This document shows, in pieces, positions 1 to 10,359 of a DNA stretch of 64,000 nucleotides; positions within the stretch are counted from its first letter, which is position 1, and the number at the start of each line of letters is the position of its first letter. The position numbers and the translations under genes were made by a program. This stretch comes from Adiantum capillus-veneris (lineage: Eukaryota; Streptophyta; Polypodiopsida; Polypodiales; Pteridaceae), in NCBI GenBank assembly GCA_014529385.2, contig CM043968.1, forward strand, positions 3,374,501-3,438,500, given 5' to 3'. Under the pieces are notes generated by a model. That model saw only the letters and a list, made by a program, of their open reading frames with translations, was not told where the DNA came from and made no database searches.

Positions 1-148
1 AACACAGATTTCTATAGCCACCCAAACACCCCAACCCTCACAAGTTCGGATGAAGAAAAGCATTCACCGCTTAAGACAGGACGTTCAAAATCTGACACAG
101 CGAGTGAATCCAACACCTGTATAAGAGACACACATCAGACACCTTGTC

Positions 149-493
149 ATGCATCCAGATTTGGTCCCCTCGTCTACTTCAGATGCATCCTCATCTTCCC
201 AATGTCCAGTTTGCTACAAGAATTTTGATGGATGGAGTGGATATTATACATTAACATGTGGTCATTATTATCATTTAGTTTGTCTTATTTGCTTAATGCA
301 AAATAGTAGTCGATGTGCAATCTGTTCACAAGATATTCCACAAGGAATATATATTATGTTTGGCATGGCAAACGAGTATAAATTCAAGCAAGCCCGCCAA
401 GATACCCCTAGCACAATTAGAAATCTGATTGATGATCGCTGCTTCAGAGCAACACAATTGAGATCGACAAACTATGTACTATTGCGAATATGA
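149..493 (+). CDS. Small RING-H2 finger protein (putative E3 ubiquitin ligase-like)
   Basis: The 114-residue ORF carries a full C3H2C3 RING: C19, C22, C37, H39, H42, C45, C56 and C59, with the CPVC and CAIC knuckles and the CGHYYHLVC core. RING-H2 domains bind two zinc ions and usually recruit a ubiquitin-conjugating enzyme. No membrane segment or second domain is visible. The same frame is open from base 2 to 121, encoding a Lys/Arg/Gln-rich, coiled-coil-like stretch, and is closed only by TAA at 122-124. The ATG at 149 may therefore be a secondary start in a broken longer gene. The neighbour, a hAT transposase remnant, converges on it and ends about 60 bp away, so the RING ORF could be an accessory gene of that transposon or an unrelated host fragment. 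The domain call is firm; the gene status is not. Confidence 0.6.
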   Translation: MHPDLVPSSTSDASSSSQCPVCYKNFDGWSGYYTLTCGHYYHLVCLICLMQNSSRCAICSQDIPQGIYIMFGMANEYKFKQARQDTPSTIRNLIDDRCFRATQLRSTNYVLLRI

Positions 494-552
494 AGCAGTG
501 TAATTACTCAAAACACATTTAAATACAAGGTCTTTTACAATGCACTCTCAAG

Positions 553-1921
553 CTATATTGAATCTGTTGAGTTGTTATCTCGTTCTAAGTCTGAGTGTTG
601 TGGTTCTCCTTGTAATTCAACCTCCACATCTATTATCAAATTCTCTTCTATACCGTCTATAGTGCATTGAGATACACCAACATTGAACTCTTCTTCATCT
701 TTGTTTTGACAATCATACAATTAGGTTGGCATTTTCTCCTCGTAGCCAGCACTTTCGATGTGATTCAATATCTTTTTGTTGCAAAACATATACACTATTT
801 TTTCTGCTCTGTTTGCTAATAGTCTGTTGCGAATAGTGTTGTGAACATACTTGTACATACTCCACTTTCTCTCTGAACTTGAGTTTGCTGCACATTGTGC
901 GAGTACTTTCATTGCAAGGGGACGTAAGGTAGAGTAATGCTCTCCACCATTCGTCATCCACCACTTCCATGCAGGTTGCTCTTTTGCCATTACCTGTACA
1001 AAATCATTCGCACATGAACCTTCTTTTAATCTAAATACACTAATTTCTTTGATGCAATCAATTTGATCCTGAGCGTTGAAGTAGAACGTGTTGACCACGT
1101 GATAGAAATCGCTTACCACCTCTGTATTGGACATTAGATCTAAATTCCAATACTCTGGATCGAGCATGTAAGCAACGCTATGGAGTGGACTATGAGCACT
1201 CTTCCACCTTGCATGAAAATACTTAGCCAAAATTTTTCGTTGTTTGCCAGAGAATGGTAATCGCCACTCCTTCTCTACTACAGACTCTTTCAGCTCTTGG
1301 AGATTTTCAAGACTCTGTTGGACTGACCACCATGTCATCCACACTTTGCCCAAGTTTGGCGCCCTTTGATCAAGATTGAAGATCGTGAACATAACGGGCA
1401 TCATTACATGGTATGCATCCATTACACTCCTCCACCAAGCAGCTTTGTTTACATTGCCACGTAGACATGTAATTTTATCTTTCACTTTTTCTTTCTGCTC
1501 AAGCTACCATTCATCATAGGCCGCACAATTGAATGTGTCAATCACAGCATATTTATTATGGAGAAGTGATTCCAAGGTATAAAAGTGTGTGCAAAACCGA
1601 GTTTCAGCAGGAAGTTTCAACATCACTGACATGCGCATCCTATACAAATCGAGCACTCTTTGTCGTTTCAAGATAAATTTTACAACCTGACTGTTGTATC
1701 AATTATTTTGGCGAACCATGTGGTTTCTTCGCTAGTGTACCAATCTTTCAGCACCAAGTTTAAGCTGTGTGTATTACAACCATTGGCAAAAATGTGTGAA
1801 AAGCACTTCTTTATTAACTTACTGGCGTTTTTACAATTCTTTGCGTTGTCCATGACTACTTGAACGATATGTTCAGCACCAATTTCTTTAATTACATTAA
1901 TCAAAACCTCAAAGTGCTCTT
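553..1921 (-). pseudogene. hAT-family transposase, C-terminal half (DUF659-like region and dimerisation domain)
   Basis: Reading right to left, 1921-1680 encodes the DUF659-type block with VVMDNAKNCKNASKLI and NTHSLNLVLKD, typical of hAT-like plant transposases. After a frameshift near 1680 the frame runs to 723. It has one TAG near 1503 and ends with the hAT dimerisation signature (PLAMKVLAQCAANSSSERKW, then RNRL and KIVYMFCNKK). TAA at 721-723 is followed in frame by about 56 acidic codons to near 553, so the original C terminus probably extended there. The N-terminal BED zinc finger is absent: upstream the sequence switches abruptly to a copia gag. hAT transposases excise and insert DNA with 8-bp target duplications. 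This copy cannot make a full protein. Confidence 0.8.
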
Positions 1922-2754
1922 AGGTGTGTTGGACTTTGCTTTTTCTTTTCCGTTTTCATGTTTTAATGGACGACAATCCTTCTTCACATGTCCATTTTTA
2001 TGGTAGTGATAACGGTCAACATTTTTCATGTCTCTTCCATGACTCTTGCTACGACTATTCTTGCAACTTGAGAACGATCGCAACTAAGACCACATTGCCT
2101 TGGCTTGTCACAACTGCCACTAGCCATATACACATCACCATGTCCACTTGCATCAAGACTAACATCTAATCTCCTCAGTGAACAATGCACTAGTAACATC
2201 ACTGAACACTACCTCCTGCTAGGTGCTGCGTTATTTATGGCTATATTGAATGTATCCCATGACGATGGTCACGGACATAGCAAGAAGATGGCCTTCATCT
2301 CATCATCAAAGTGAGAGCTAACATTGTTGAACTCATTCAAATGAGAGCTAACATTGCTAAGTTGCAAAAAAACGTTATTGAACTCATTCAAATGAGAGCT
2401 ACCATTGCTGCCTTCTTTCATGTTCATGCGCATAAGCTTCTTCATGAGAAAAACCTTATTTGAGGCACTTTTACCATCCCATGCTGCATCCCATAAATCT
2501 TTGATATGGTCTTATCCATTATTGTGAAGTAAATGAATTCACCAAGGTGCAAGTGAATGGCCACCATAACACGCTCATTCAAATATTTCCACTGATCATC
2601 AGTGTATGCATTCTCTTTTCTCTCACACAATGGTGCTATCAAACCCTTATTGATCATACACATCACACATACACTGCTTCCATATTGTAAAGTTTGTGCC
2701 ATCAAATTTCTTAATGTAGTAAGCATCCTTGTTGGAAGGACTACTAGTAATCAT
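1922..2754 (-). pseudogene. Ty1/copia gag fragment with decayed zinc knuckle
   Basis: The ATG at 2754 starts a copia-type gag N terminus containing KKFDGTNFTIWKQCMCDVYD. It is followed, after frameshifts and stops, by the UBN2-type stretch around TDDQWKYLNERVMVAIHLHL (about 2600) and by MKEGS...HLNEFN (about 2420-2330). Near 1985 a zinc knuckle remains, but its first two cysteines are replaced (R and Y), keeping only GH and the last Cys. No protease, integrase or LTR is attached. The fragment ends where hAT sequence begins on the same strand, so the locus is a chimera of two decayed mobile elements. Frames change at least three times. Confidence 0.7.
2327..2409. repeat. Local 51-bp-spaced duplication inside the copia gag fragment
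   Basis: A 32-bp block (2327-2358) recurs at 2378-2409 with one obvious base change, at a 51-bp offset. It duplicates the HLNEFN-coding part of the gag and looks like simple local slippage or a tandem duplication. Confidence 0.7.
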
Positions 2755-3559
2755 ATTTATAAGAGAATGTGACTACAACTTATGAAGAAAATCTTGGGAG
2801 AATTTCAACTGAGTTTGCCCTATAATAGGAGAAACGACTCAAGACAATATGCAACAAAATCATAGTGTCAACAATCATGTGTGCAAGAACGTGTATGGAT
2901 GACTTGTGGGAAAAATATGACACATTGTCCTTTGTTTGGAGATCAAAATCTTGAGCAAAGCTAAACCAAAAATAGTGCATAAACCAACAAAGAGTAATCA
3001 CTGGGTATAAACTAGCATGTCCCAATCAAATAAACTATTGGTGTCAAAGCAGTTATACCCATTGGAGAGGAGGAATGGGGAACACCTAGCACACCCACAA
3101 AATGCCTCTCTATAGCCCCGGGTATCCACAACACCCCTATCCTCTCATAAATCACCTTTGAACGACACACTCGCACAAGCAAACCTCCATTTGTACACAC
3201 TGATGCACACATGCTCACTGCTACACATCAAACACATCTAATCATTTGGCACTGCTCAATTCGTTGCCTTCCACTCACACACAACCTCTCTCTATCCCTC
3301 TTTGCACAAATGGATCTCAGGGGGGGAACGGGGAAGGGGGGGCATGCCAACACACACCCGAAAACGCACGTACACAAGCAGAAAAGAGAAGGGGAAAGGG
3401 GGAAGGGGAAATTGACACCAAGAAACGGCAATGATAGCTTCAGTACGATCAAAACAACCATGTACAATCCCTGCTCCATCGGCACAACCTCAACGAGCTC
3501 GAAACATGAGCTGACTGCCCACTCTGGCTCTGCAAAGGAAAAATGGTAAACAGCTGTTG
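2755..3559. other. Intergenic stretch, no recognised gene
   Basis: No coding homology is visible on either strand. The 3310-3420 part is G-rich with several poly-G runs. No terminal repeats or promoter-like architecture were recognised. Confidence 0.5.
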
Positions 3560-4440
3560 CAACTTCACAAAAAAACTTTTACTTAAATTATCTGTTTTTA
3601 GCTAAAAATTAAGTAAGATAATTTGTAAATGAGTTTAGAAGTTACTGAAATAATTTTGAGAGAAATATTATAGTATTAGCAATCTATGATAATTAATTCA
3701 AACATAGTTAATTAGTTTTTCTAATTACTTTTGCTCAAATTTTTTATTTTTAGTTAAAAATTAAAGAAGATATTCAGTAAATGAGTTTAGAAGCTAATGA
3801 GATAATTTTTTAAAAAATTAGAGTGTCAAAAATTTGTGATAATTATATCATAATTAGTTAATTAGTTTTGATTAGTTTCTCTAATTTTAATTAAAAATTA
3901 AGCAAGATAATTAGTAAATGAGCTTAAAAGTTAGTGAGATAATTTTTAGAGGAATATTATAATGTTTAAAACTCACGATACATATCTCATAGTTATTAAA
4001 TTAGTTTTGCTAATTACTAGTGCTTAAACTCTATAATTTTAACTAAAAATTAAACAAGATAACTAGTAAACGAGCCTGAATATTAGTGAGATAATTTAAA
4101 AATTATATTACAATGTTAAAAACCATGATAATTATTTCATAATTAGTTAACTAGTTTTGCTAGTTATATTATTAGTTAAATTACTTGATTTTAGTAGCAA
4201 ATTAAGTAAGATAATCAATAAATAGAACAAAAAGTTAGTGAGATACTTTTTAGAGGTAGATTATAGTTTTAGAAACTTGTGGAAATTATCTCATAATTAG
4301 TTAACTAACTTTGTTAATTAATAACGCTTTAATTCTCTAATTTTGAAAATAAAGTAAAGGGGATAATTGGCAAATTCATTTAGAAATTTCTAAAATAAAT
4401 TCAAGATTTAGATTACTCTATTAGAAAGTTGGGATAAATA
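3560..4440. repeat. Diverged AT-rich tandem satellite, period about 150 bp, six units
   Basis: A recognisable block, approximately AAAAATTAAG-AAGATAAT-AGTAAATGAG, recurs near 3604, 3756, 3893, 4045, 4198 and 4346. Spacings are about 152, 137, 152, 153 and 148 bp. Each unit also carries a CATAATTAGTTAAxTAGTTTTGCTAATTA-like part. Units differ at many positions, so the array is old. It has no coding potential. Confidence 0.8.
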
Positions 4441-4853
4441 TATCTTCATCAGATACATATTTTAATAATTATTAAACAAAAAAGTCATTTTTAACCTTAT
4501 TTAAAAGAACAAATTAGGAAGATGACTCCAAAAATTACAAGATAGTTACTAGACCTTATGAATCTTATAAGGAAGCTAGGATAAAAATATTTAGCACATA
4601 TATGAAGTTATAAAATTACTATGTCAAAAAGTTCTTGATTTTGACTACAAACTAAGGAAAAAGCTAGTAGATTTGTTTTCCAAAAACTTAAGGGTGGATT
4701 CATATGGCTAATTTAAGGTATAAAAAATACCCAAGAATAATATCACCCATAAGAATCTACTTGTAATACTATAAACCAATGAATTGCCCTAGGCTTTTAG
4801 TAAAAAAGAATTAAGATAATTGAGGAAAGTACGTTATGAAAAAAAAATTCTAC

Positions 4854-4856
<3 letters not shown>

Positions 4857-4926
<70 letters not shown>
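4857..4926. repeat. Compound microsatellite (CT)n(CA)n
   Basis: About 34 bp of CT dinucleotides pass directly into about 36 bp of CA dinucleotides. Confidence 0.97.
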
Positions 4927-4930
<4 letters not shown>

Positions 4931-5213
4931 TACACATCATTGGAACCACATTGACAAGCATTCTAATGTACATAGTTAGCATTTCAAAGAGTATTTGTAA
5001 GTACGAATTCAAAAACAATCAATGGCTTGTAATACAATTCTTGGAGATACGGGATTAAAATGTCCTCTAGGTAAAAGGCGTGTCCATGCACTTGAAATGA
5101 GGGTGGGGAGAGAGTTGTGCGTGGTGGATTAAGAAAACCCTTATGTGGTGTGCCATCTATCATCAAAGTGCTGTCAACATCAAATGGCACATGGATTTGA
5201 AAAAAAGGTTATT
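4927..5213. other. Spacer without recognised features
   Basis: No gene or repeat was recognised between the microsatellite and the poly-T run at about 5214. That run probably marks the 3' end of the LINE on the other strand. Confidence 0.4.
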
Positions 5214-8137
5214 ATTTTTTTCAGAAACTAGAAATTGAATTAACAAGGAGAAAAACTATAACTTTGCCTCACAGGTGGGAGGAGAGGCACCCCAAAAGAA
5301 AAGAAGGGGTGAAAAAACATTACAGTAAGAGGTTAAACCTCAAAGCAGGCAATAGCCATAGAAAAACAGGCTTGGGAATATTGTTTGAGCATAAGACTCC
5401 TCCAAACCTGTCATCTGGTAGATTTTTGAATGTCACTCGGGGGAGAGGTAGAAGCTACTACAACTTGGCTAATACTAAGGATAGCCAATTTCTTGAGCTG
5501 AAAAAGAAATAGGATTGAGTTATCATATCATTTGTTACAAAATACAGCTTCATTTCTTTGTATCTAGCAGGCCCATAAAAATGAAAGTCTTCATGCATTG
5601 CACAAAGGGATATCCAGCTTGAAACATTCACGCATAAGAATTTCCCTGATGGAGAATTGTTGAGGGTATAACAGAGCACAACAGTGATAAATAAGCATAA
5701 GCTTCCTTTTGTTGGCAGGGCATTCCACAAAAATATGGTTGAAATCTTTAAGGCTTGAGAATCTTTTACATTTGCCATCTCCCAAATTGGCTTTGAAAGT
5801 TCTTTGTGTTGTCCAAGTACCTTTGAAGGATTAACCATGCAAGAAAGTTGTGTTTGATTGGCATAGTAGAACTCTATATGCATTTGAAGATCTATATTCT
5901 CACTGTTTGGAGTTCCAGCAACAATTCCATTTAGTGTTGAGCTTGACGCTAAGTGAATTTTCAAATTCAGCCACCTTATTGCTTTCCATGTAGATCTTTA
6001 TTACTGAGTCCCAGTGAGTCCATTGCTTGCAGTGAACATATCCAAAATCACTTTGCATTTGAACAAGTGTCTTTAGCCTGCACACAACCTCATTCAAACA
6101 TCCAGAAGTTAGGTTAAAGCTTGGTTTAATTTGGTCAGGTGACATCCACTGGCCATTGATCTGCACATCTTTCCAAGCCTTGATGCCTATTTTGAAGCAT
6201 TTGTGAGCTCTAATGGACAGTTGAGAACTTGCAAAATAAGGCACCCACCCATACAAGATGGAATCTTGCATGAGAAATTGATCAGCTAAAATTGTCTTCT
6301 TGGGGAGATGCAATTTCTTTTGAAGCTAGAAGCAGGCATTCCAAAGTGCTACAAAAAGATGACTTCCAGCTGGTTTGATTTCCCACTTGGAATTAATTAC
6401 ATCCCATACATTCAACCCATTCCATAACTTGTAATCCTTCAAGAAAAATCTGTGTAAGTTCCTTTTAAGGATATAGGCCCAAAAGCCAGAGCTTGAGAGA
6501 GCTCTTACAATCCATTTTCCAACCATTTTAGTTGCCATGTTTTCCATGTTAAGGATGCCCAAACCACCTTTGGCTTTAGGCATGCAACATATGTTCCAAG
6601 AAAATTTAGGAATCCTTTGTTCATCATGATCCCCTCCCCATAGGAATTTCCTTGCCAGACTGATCACATATTTTAAATATACTTTAGAAGGTTTCCAGCA
6701 AGAGAGGGTTGAAATGACTGTCACATATAGACTTTCCTTTGAACTTGTTCATCACCCAATCTCATTGCTGAGTGAAAGACACTTTAAAACCCATAGGAAT
6801 ATCTAGAAGTCTGAAAACCTGCCCATCTGGGATCACTCTGCATCCTATTGCATCCACATAAGCTGGAGTATACTAGAAGAGGCTTTGAAGCCAGTTTTGT
6901 GATGGTTGATCTAAGAGCCACTTGCAGTACAAAAGGTGTTCGAGCATTCCAAAAAGGAATCTACAGAGTCTTGGTCTCCATTACATAGTGCATTAGTGTC
7001 ATTTGCAAACATCTGTAAATAAAGATCATATGAGGAACCATCTATCTTAATCCCTTTCTGTTTACCCTCAAACATCTGCTTTTTGACCAGCCAACCCAAT
7101 GCACCATATGCAATGGAAAATAAAAGATGAGCTAAAGGAAAATCCCTGTCTAATCAAACTTTTGAGGGTAATAACATCAGTCAGTTCCCCATTAATACCA
7201 ACCCTTGCAAATGCATTACCAAATAGATTTGATGAACTTTTTGTCAAGACCCATGTCAAATAAGGATTGCATTACAAAATCCCATTCCATCCTGCCATAT
7301 GCTTTATCAAAATCCACTTTAAAGGAGTGGTAATCCTGACCATTTTCAAGTGCATGTTGCATTCCTTCCCATAGGGCAATAATTTCATCAAGTATAAATC
7401 TGACTTTTATAAACCCTTTTTGCTCTTCAAAAATAAAACTATCCACCAAAGGGCTTAATCTTCTAGCTAGAGAAAGAGCAAAAGCCTTCTTATATATAGA
7501 AGTCAGACAAGTATAGGTCTCCAAATACTGAGGTCCTCCTTATTTCTGCTTTTGTGAAGGAGTTTAACCACTCCCATGTTAATGCAATCATGGAGATCTC
7601 CTTTTCTGACAGATTCTTGCCACACCAGGAGAAGTTAGGGGTTAGAAAGTCTTTATACTACATATAGAACTCATTTTGTACTCCATAAATACCATGAGAT
7701 TTTCTAGCTTTGAGATTACCAATAGTTTCTTTGAGTTCAGCCCCAGAGATAGGTAGGTCAAGAAGCTTAGCTATGTTTGGAGCTACAACCATCCCATCTT
7801 TTCTTTTCAGCACCATAGATAACCTACCCTTGTAAGTTGTGTATGTCTAACAATCTTTCTACCATATTAAAGTCCTCCACAATCATAATGTTTCTAGGAA
7901 TCTTAGAAAGTTCTAGCCAGCAAAAGCATCTATCTCAAATAGAGTTAGGTGCATAAACATTGACAATAGTGTAGTTAATAGGATCAGATAGGGTTACAAT
8001 CACTCATAGTCCTTTAGCCACACAAAATTAGGATGAAGAGAAAGATCTTGCGTCCACTTTTTGATGACCATTCGTCTAGCAGGATCAGTGAAGCCTTTGC
8101 AATTTAGAGAAAAACGAATCAGATTAGGACGCTTCAT
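5214..8137 (-). pseudogene. LINE-1 ORF2: endonuclease, reverse transcriptase, C-terminal zinc finger (decayed)
   Basis: The ORF2 ATG at 8137-8135 begins MKRPNLIRFSLNCKGF, an AP-endonuclease N terminus. NVYAPN and an EDFNMV box (normally GDFN) lie near 7930-7860. RT motifs follow: the KAFALSLARRLSPL and FKVDFDKAYGRMEWDF blocks (7500-7270), LIRQG (about 7160) and QMFANDT near 7000, where F-A-D-D is expected, so one catalytic Asp is changed to Asn. The post-RT segment has FLWGG and PKAKGGLGILN (6640-6550). A zf-RVT-like region (FNHIFVECPAN) lies near 5740. Several frameshifts and stops make it inactive. A short poly-T at about 5214-5222 (poly-A on the coding strand) may be the 3' tail. ORF2 would reverse-transcribe and integrate LINE RNA by target-primed reverse transcription. 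Confidence 0.85.
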
Positions 8138-8370
8138 TTTCACTACTTTTATTGGGTTTAGCCATGGACACAGATGCTATGTTGGGGTCATTGGATTTTT
8201 CAACTTTCCTTTTTGCTTTTGATATTTGGAGGCTGGGGAGACTCTCCTCTTCTGCCCGAGTCATGAGGATATCGATGGATGGTTCAGGGGATGAGGACAA
8301 GTTCATCTTGGATTGAGCCTTTGACCTTAGTCTTCCATGGGTGGATTTGCAGCAACTTGAGCATTGACGC
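8124..8370 (-). pseudogene. LINE-1 ORF1, 3' part (C terminus)
   Basis: This is the downstream end of the DUF4283-type ORF1 whose first part lies at 15714-16440. The frame runs across the gypsy-1 insertion when the element and one copy of its target duplication are removed. It ends at TAA 8126-8124. The ORF2 start codon lies 11 bases before that stop, so the two ORFs overlap by 14 nt in different frames. This part is hydrophilic (Ser/Lys/Glu-rich) with no motif, and has two or three internal stops near 8310-8330. Confidence 0.65.
8366..8370. repeat. Target-site duplication, left copy (gacgc), of gypsy-1
   Basis: The five bases gacgc abut the LTR start TGTCATAATA. The right copy at 15714-15718 is aacgc (4 of 5 match). 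Confidence 0.75.
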
Positions 8371-9957
8371 TGTCATAATAATCAATATCTAATTCTCCTA
8401 AATGATTTTCTCATATTAAACTGATCATTTAATGTGGGGAAGTGCCAGGGGAGAAAAAGTTAGAATATTGGTTAAGCTAGCAGACCGGCCACAGTAGGGA
8501 TCCAAAGGAGGGAAAATAGGGATCCAAAGGGGGGGTCATCTGCAAAAGAGCCATGTGCAACAATGGGCTAAAAAGACCCTAAGGTTCAGCCCATTAAGAC
8601 TTCCAACATGCTAAGGTTCCAAAATTCAAAGGTTGTGTCCAAAGGTCAACCCTAGGAAAAATTGGATGCTTTGTGTGTGTCCTAAAAGTCTTTGCACATC
8701 CCTACATGGGAGGGGGCGAGCCCTTCTTCTAGGGGATGAGAGAGAAATCCCCACACACACACACACACAGGCTCCCTTTACACAAAGGGAATAAGGGACA
8801 CATGTCAGCTCCCTAGCCCAGATGCCCACAAGGTGTGCCCAATTCCTATTGGATGACCCTTGAAGTGGACCAATGAGAATTAAGCTAGAGTAAATCTAGT
8901 TTAATTAATTTAATAAAGGAAACCAATGAGAATTAAGTCTCCTAGAAGAATATTGGGCAGCCTCCCAAAGGGTCCAATGAGCATTCAGGAGCCCCATGGC
9001 TTGCCTGATTCCTATTGGCCAAGAGGCAAAGGGGTCCAATGAGAGTTTAGTTTAATTATTTAATTATCTAAAGCTCTCACAAAAGGGGAAAGGGGGACAC
9101 ATGTCAGAAGGCTATCACTTATGCTGCTTAATTGTGATTGGCTTGACTTGGGGAGGGCCAATGAGGTTGCAACAAGAGCAAATAGCAAGGGGGCTCGCCC
9201 AAGAGAGAGAGGGGGCTGATTTTTGCAAGGCATTATCACACACACACTCACACAATCTCATGTGTGAAGAAAGAGAAGACTATCTCTTCCCAAGCTTTAA
9301 TGGAGAACTCATCACCTACTCCAAGCTTGTGAGATAGAAGCCTACATCAACACTCTCTTGGCATGTGGATGCAAATCCAACCAAGAGCCAAGCTTCAATG
9401 CATGCTCATCTCCTCTACCAAGCTAATTACTAAGCTAAGCTATGCTAATATGAGTGATTATGTGAGGAGATTTACATCTTTCTCGTAAGATACTCCTTCT
9501 TCCTCTCAATCTACTCTCATACCCTGCTAGCTCTTACCATCTTCGAAGGTGTGTGAGGTCTTGGGTCTGAGAACGGGGATAATTCAAGTTGTGTTTGCTA
9601 AGTGTTTTGCCTAGTGCATGAAGCTTTCATCTTCATTGCACTAGCTAGTCTTGAAGGAACACAAAGAATTGTATTGTACAATGTCTCTCTTGATGGGAGA
9701 AACCATAATACAAAGCCTTTTGGAGGGGGGACCGGCTCCATGCAAATCCGGTCCTCAACTGTTGTCAATAGCTTAATTTCTCTCTCTTTTGAAAGTATTG
9801 TTGATGCTATCTAACTAGGTGTTATGCTTTTTGTTGCTCTCTCTCTCTCTCTCTCCACCCAAGCACTCTTGTAATTAGGAATCTATTCTAATGAAATGCC
9901 CCCTATGTTCATGCTCATTTCCGCTACACACAAGTTATTAGGCCATTAAATGTTACA
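8371..9957 (+). repeat. Gypsy-1 5' LTR, 1587 bp
   Basis: It starts TGTCATAATAATC and ends GTTACA. The start matches the inferred LTR start of gypsy-2 (TGTCATAAAATATAAT), whose 5' LTR is 1574 bp, supporting the boundary. It contains a short CA microsatellite near 8753-8769 and a CT tract at 9839-9855. A 70-codon ORF at 9602-9814 is repeated in the 3' LTR and is not considered a gene. Confidence 0.88.
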
Positions 9958-9970
9958 TTGGTATCAAAGC
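9958..9970 (+). other. Primer-binding site, initiator Met tRNA type
   Basis: TTGGTATCAAAGC directly follows the LTR end and matches the common plant iMet primer site TGGTATCAGAGC with one change. It would prime minus-strand DNA synthesis. Confidence 0.85.
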
Positions 9971-10359
9971 TCAAGGTTTCTCTTTTCTTGCTTAAGAAGG
10001 GAGTTCCTCAGGCTAGCTACAAATGGTTGGTATTATTAATTTCCTATGAGTAAGTAGAATAGGGATTTTTCAGCCTTGCATTGCGTCTGCCTTTGTGCAG
10101 TTTACGGGGCATCACCGTCGAGAGCTATGGTCTTAATAGTGGAGTCCTACGGGGCTTGTCAATGGCTTAACCACTATTGAGCTATTAGAAGCTTGACAGA
10201 AGCCGGTGTTGTTTTGGTGTTGAAAGACCCTCTCTTCTATTCCTTGCAATTAATGGTATTCGAGCCGCGGGTACAGTATCTTGAGTGCTTTTTCTAAAGG
10301 GGTAAAGAGGAGTAGCAACTAGGGCTTGAAGTTCCAAAGTACACCTAAAAGTTGTTAGA

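Noticed and set aside
118-132. TGTATAAGAGACA resembles part of the Tn5 mosaic end used in library adapters
   Set aside because: Only 13 of 19 bases match and the flanks do not. It is in the middle of ordinary sequence, so coincidence is more likely than adapter carry-over.
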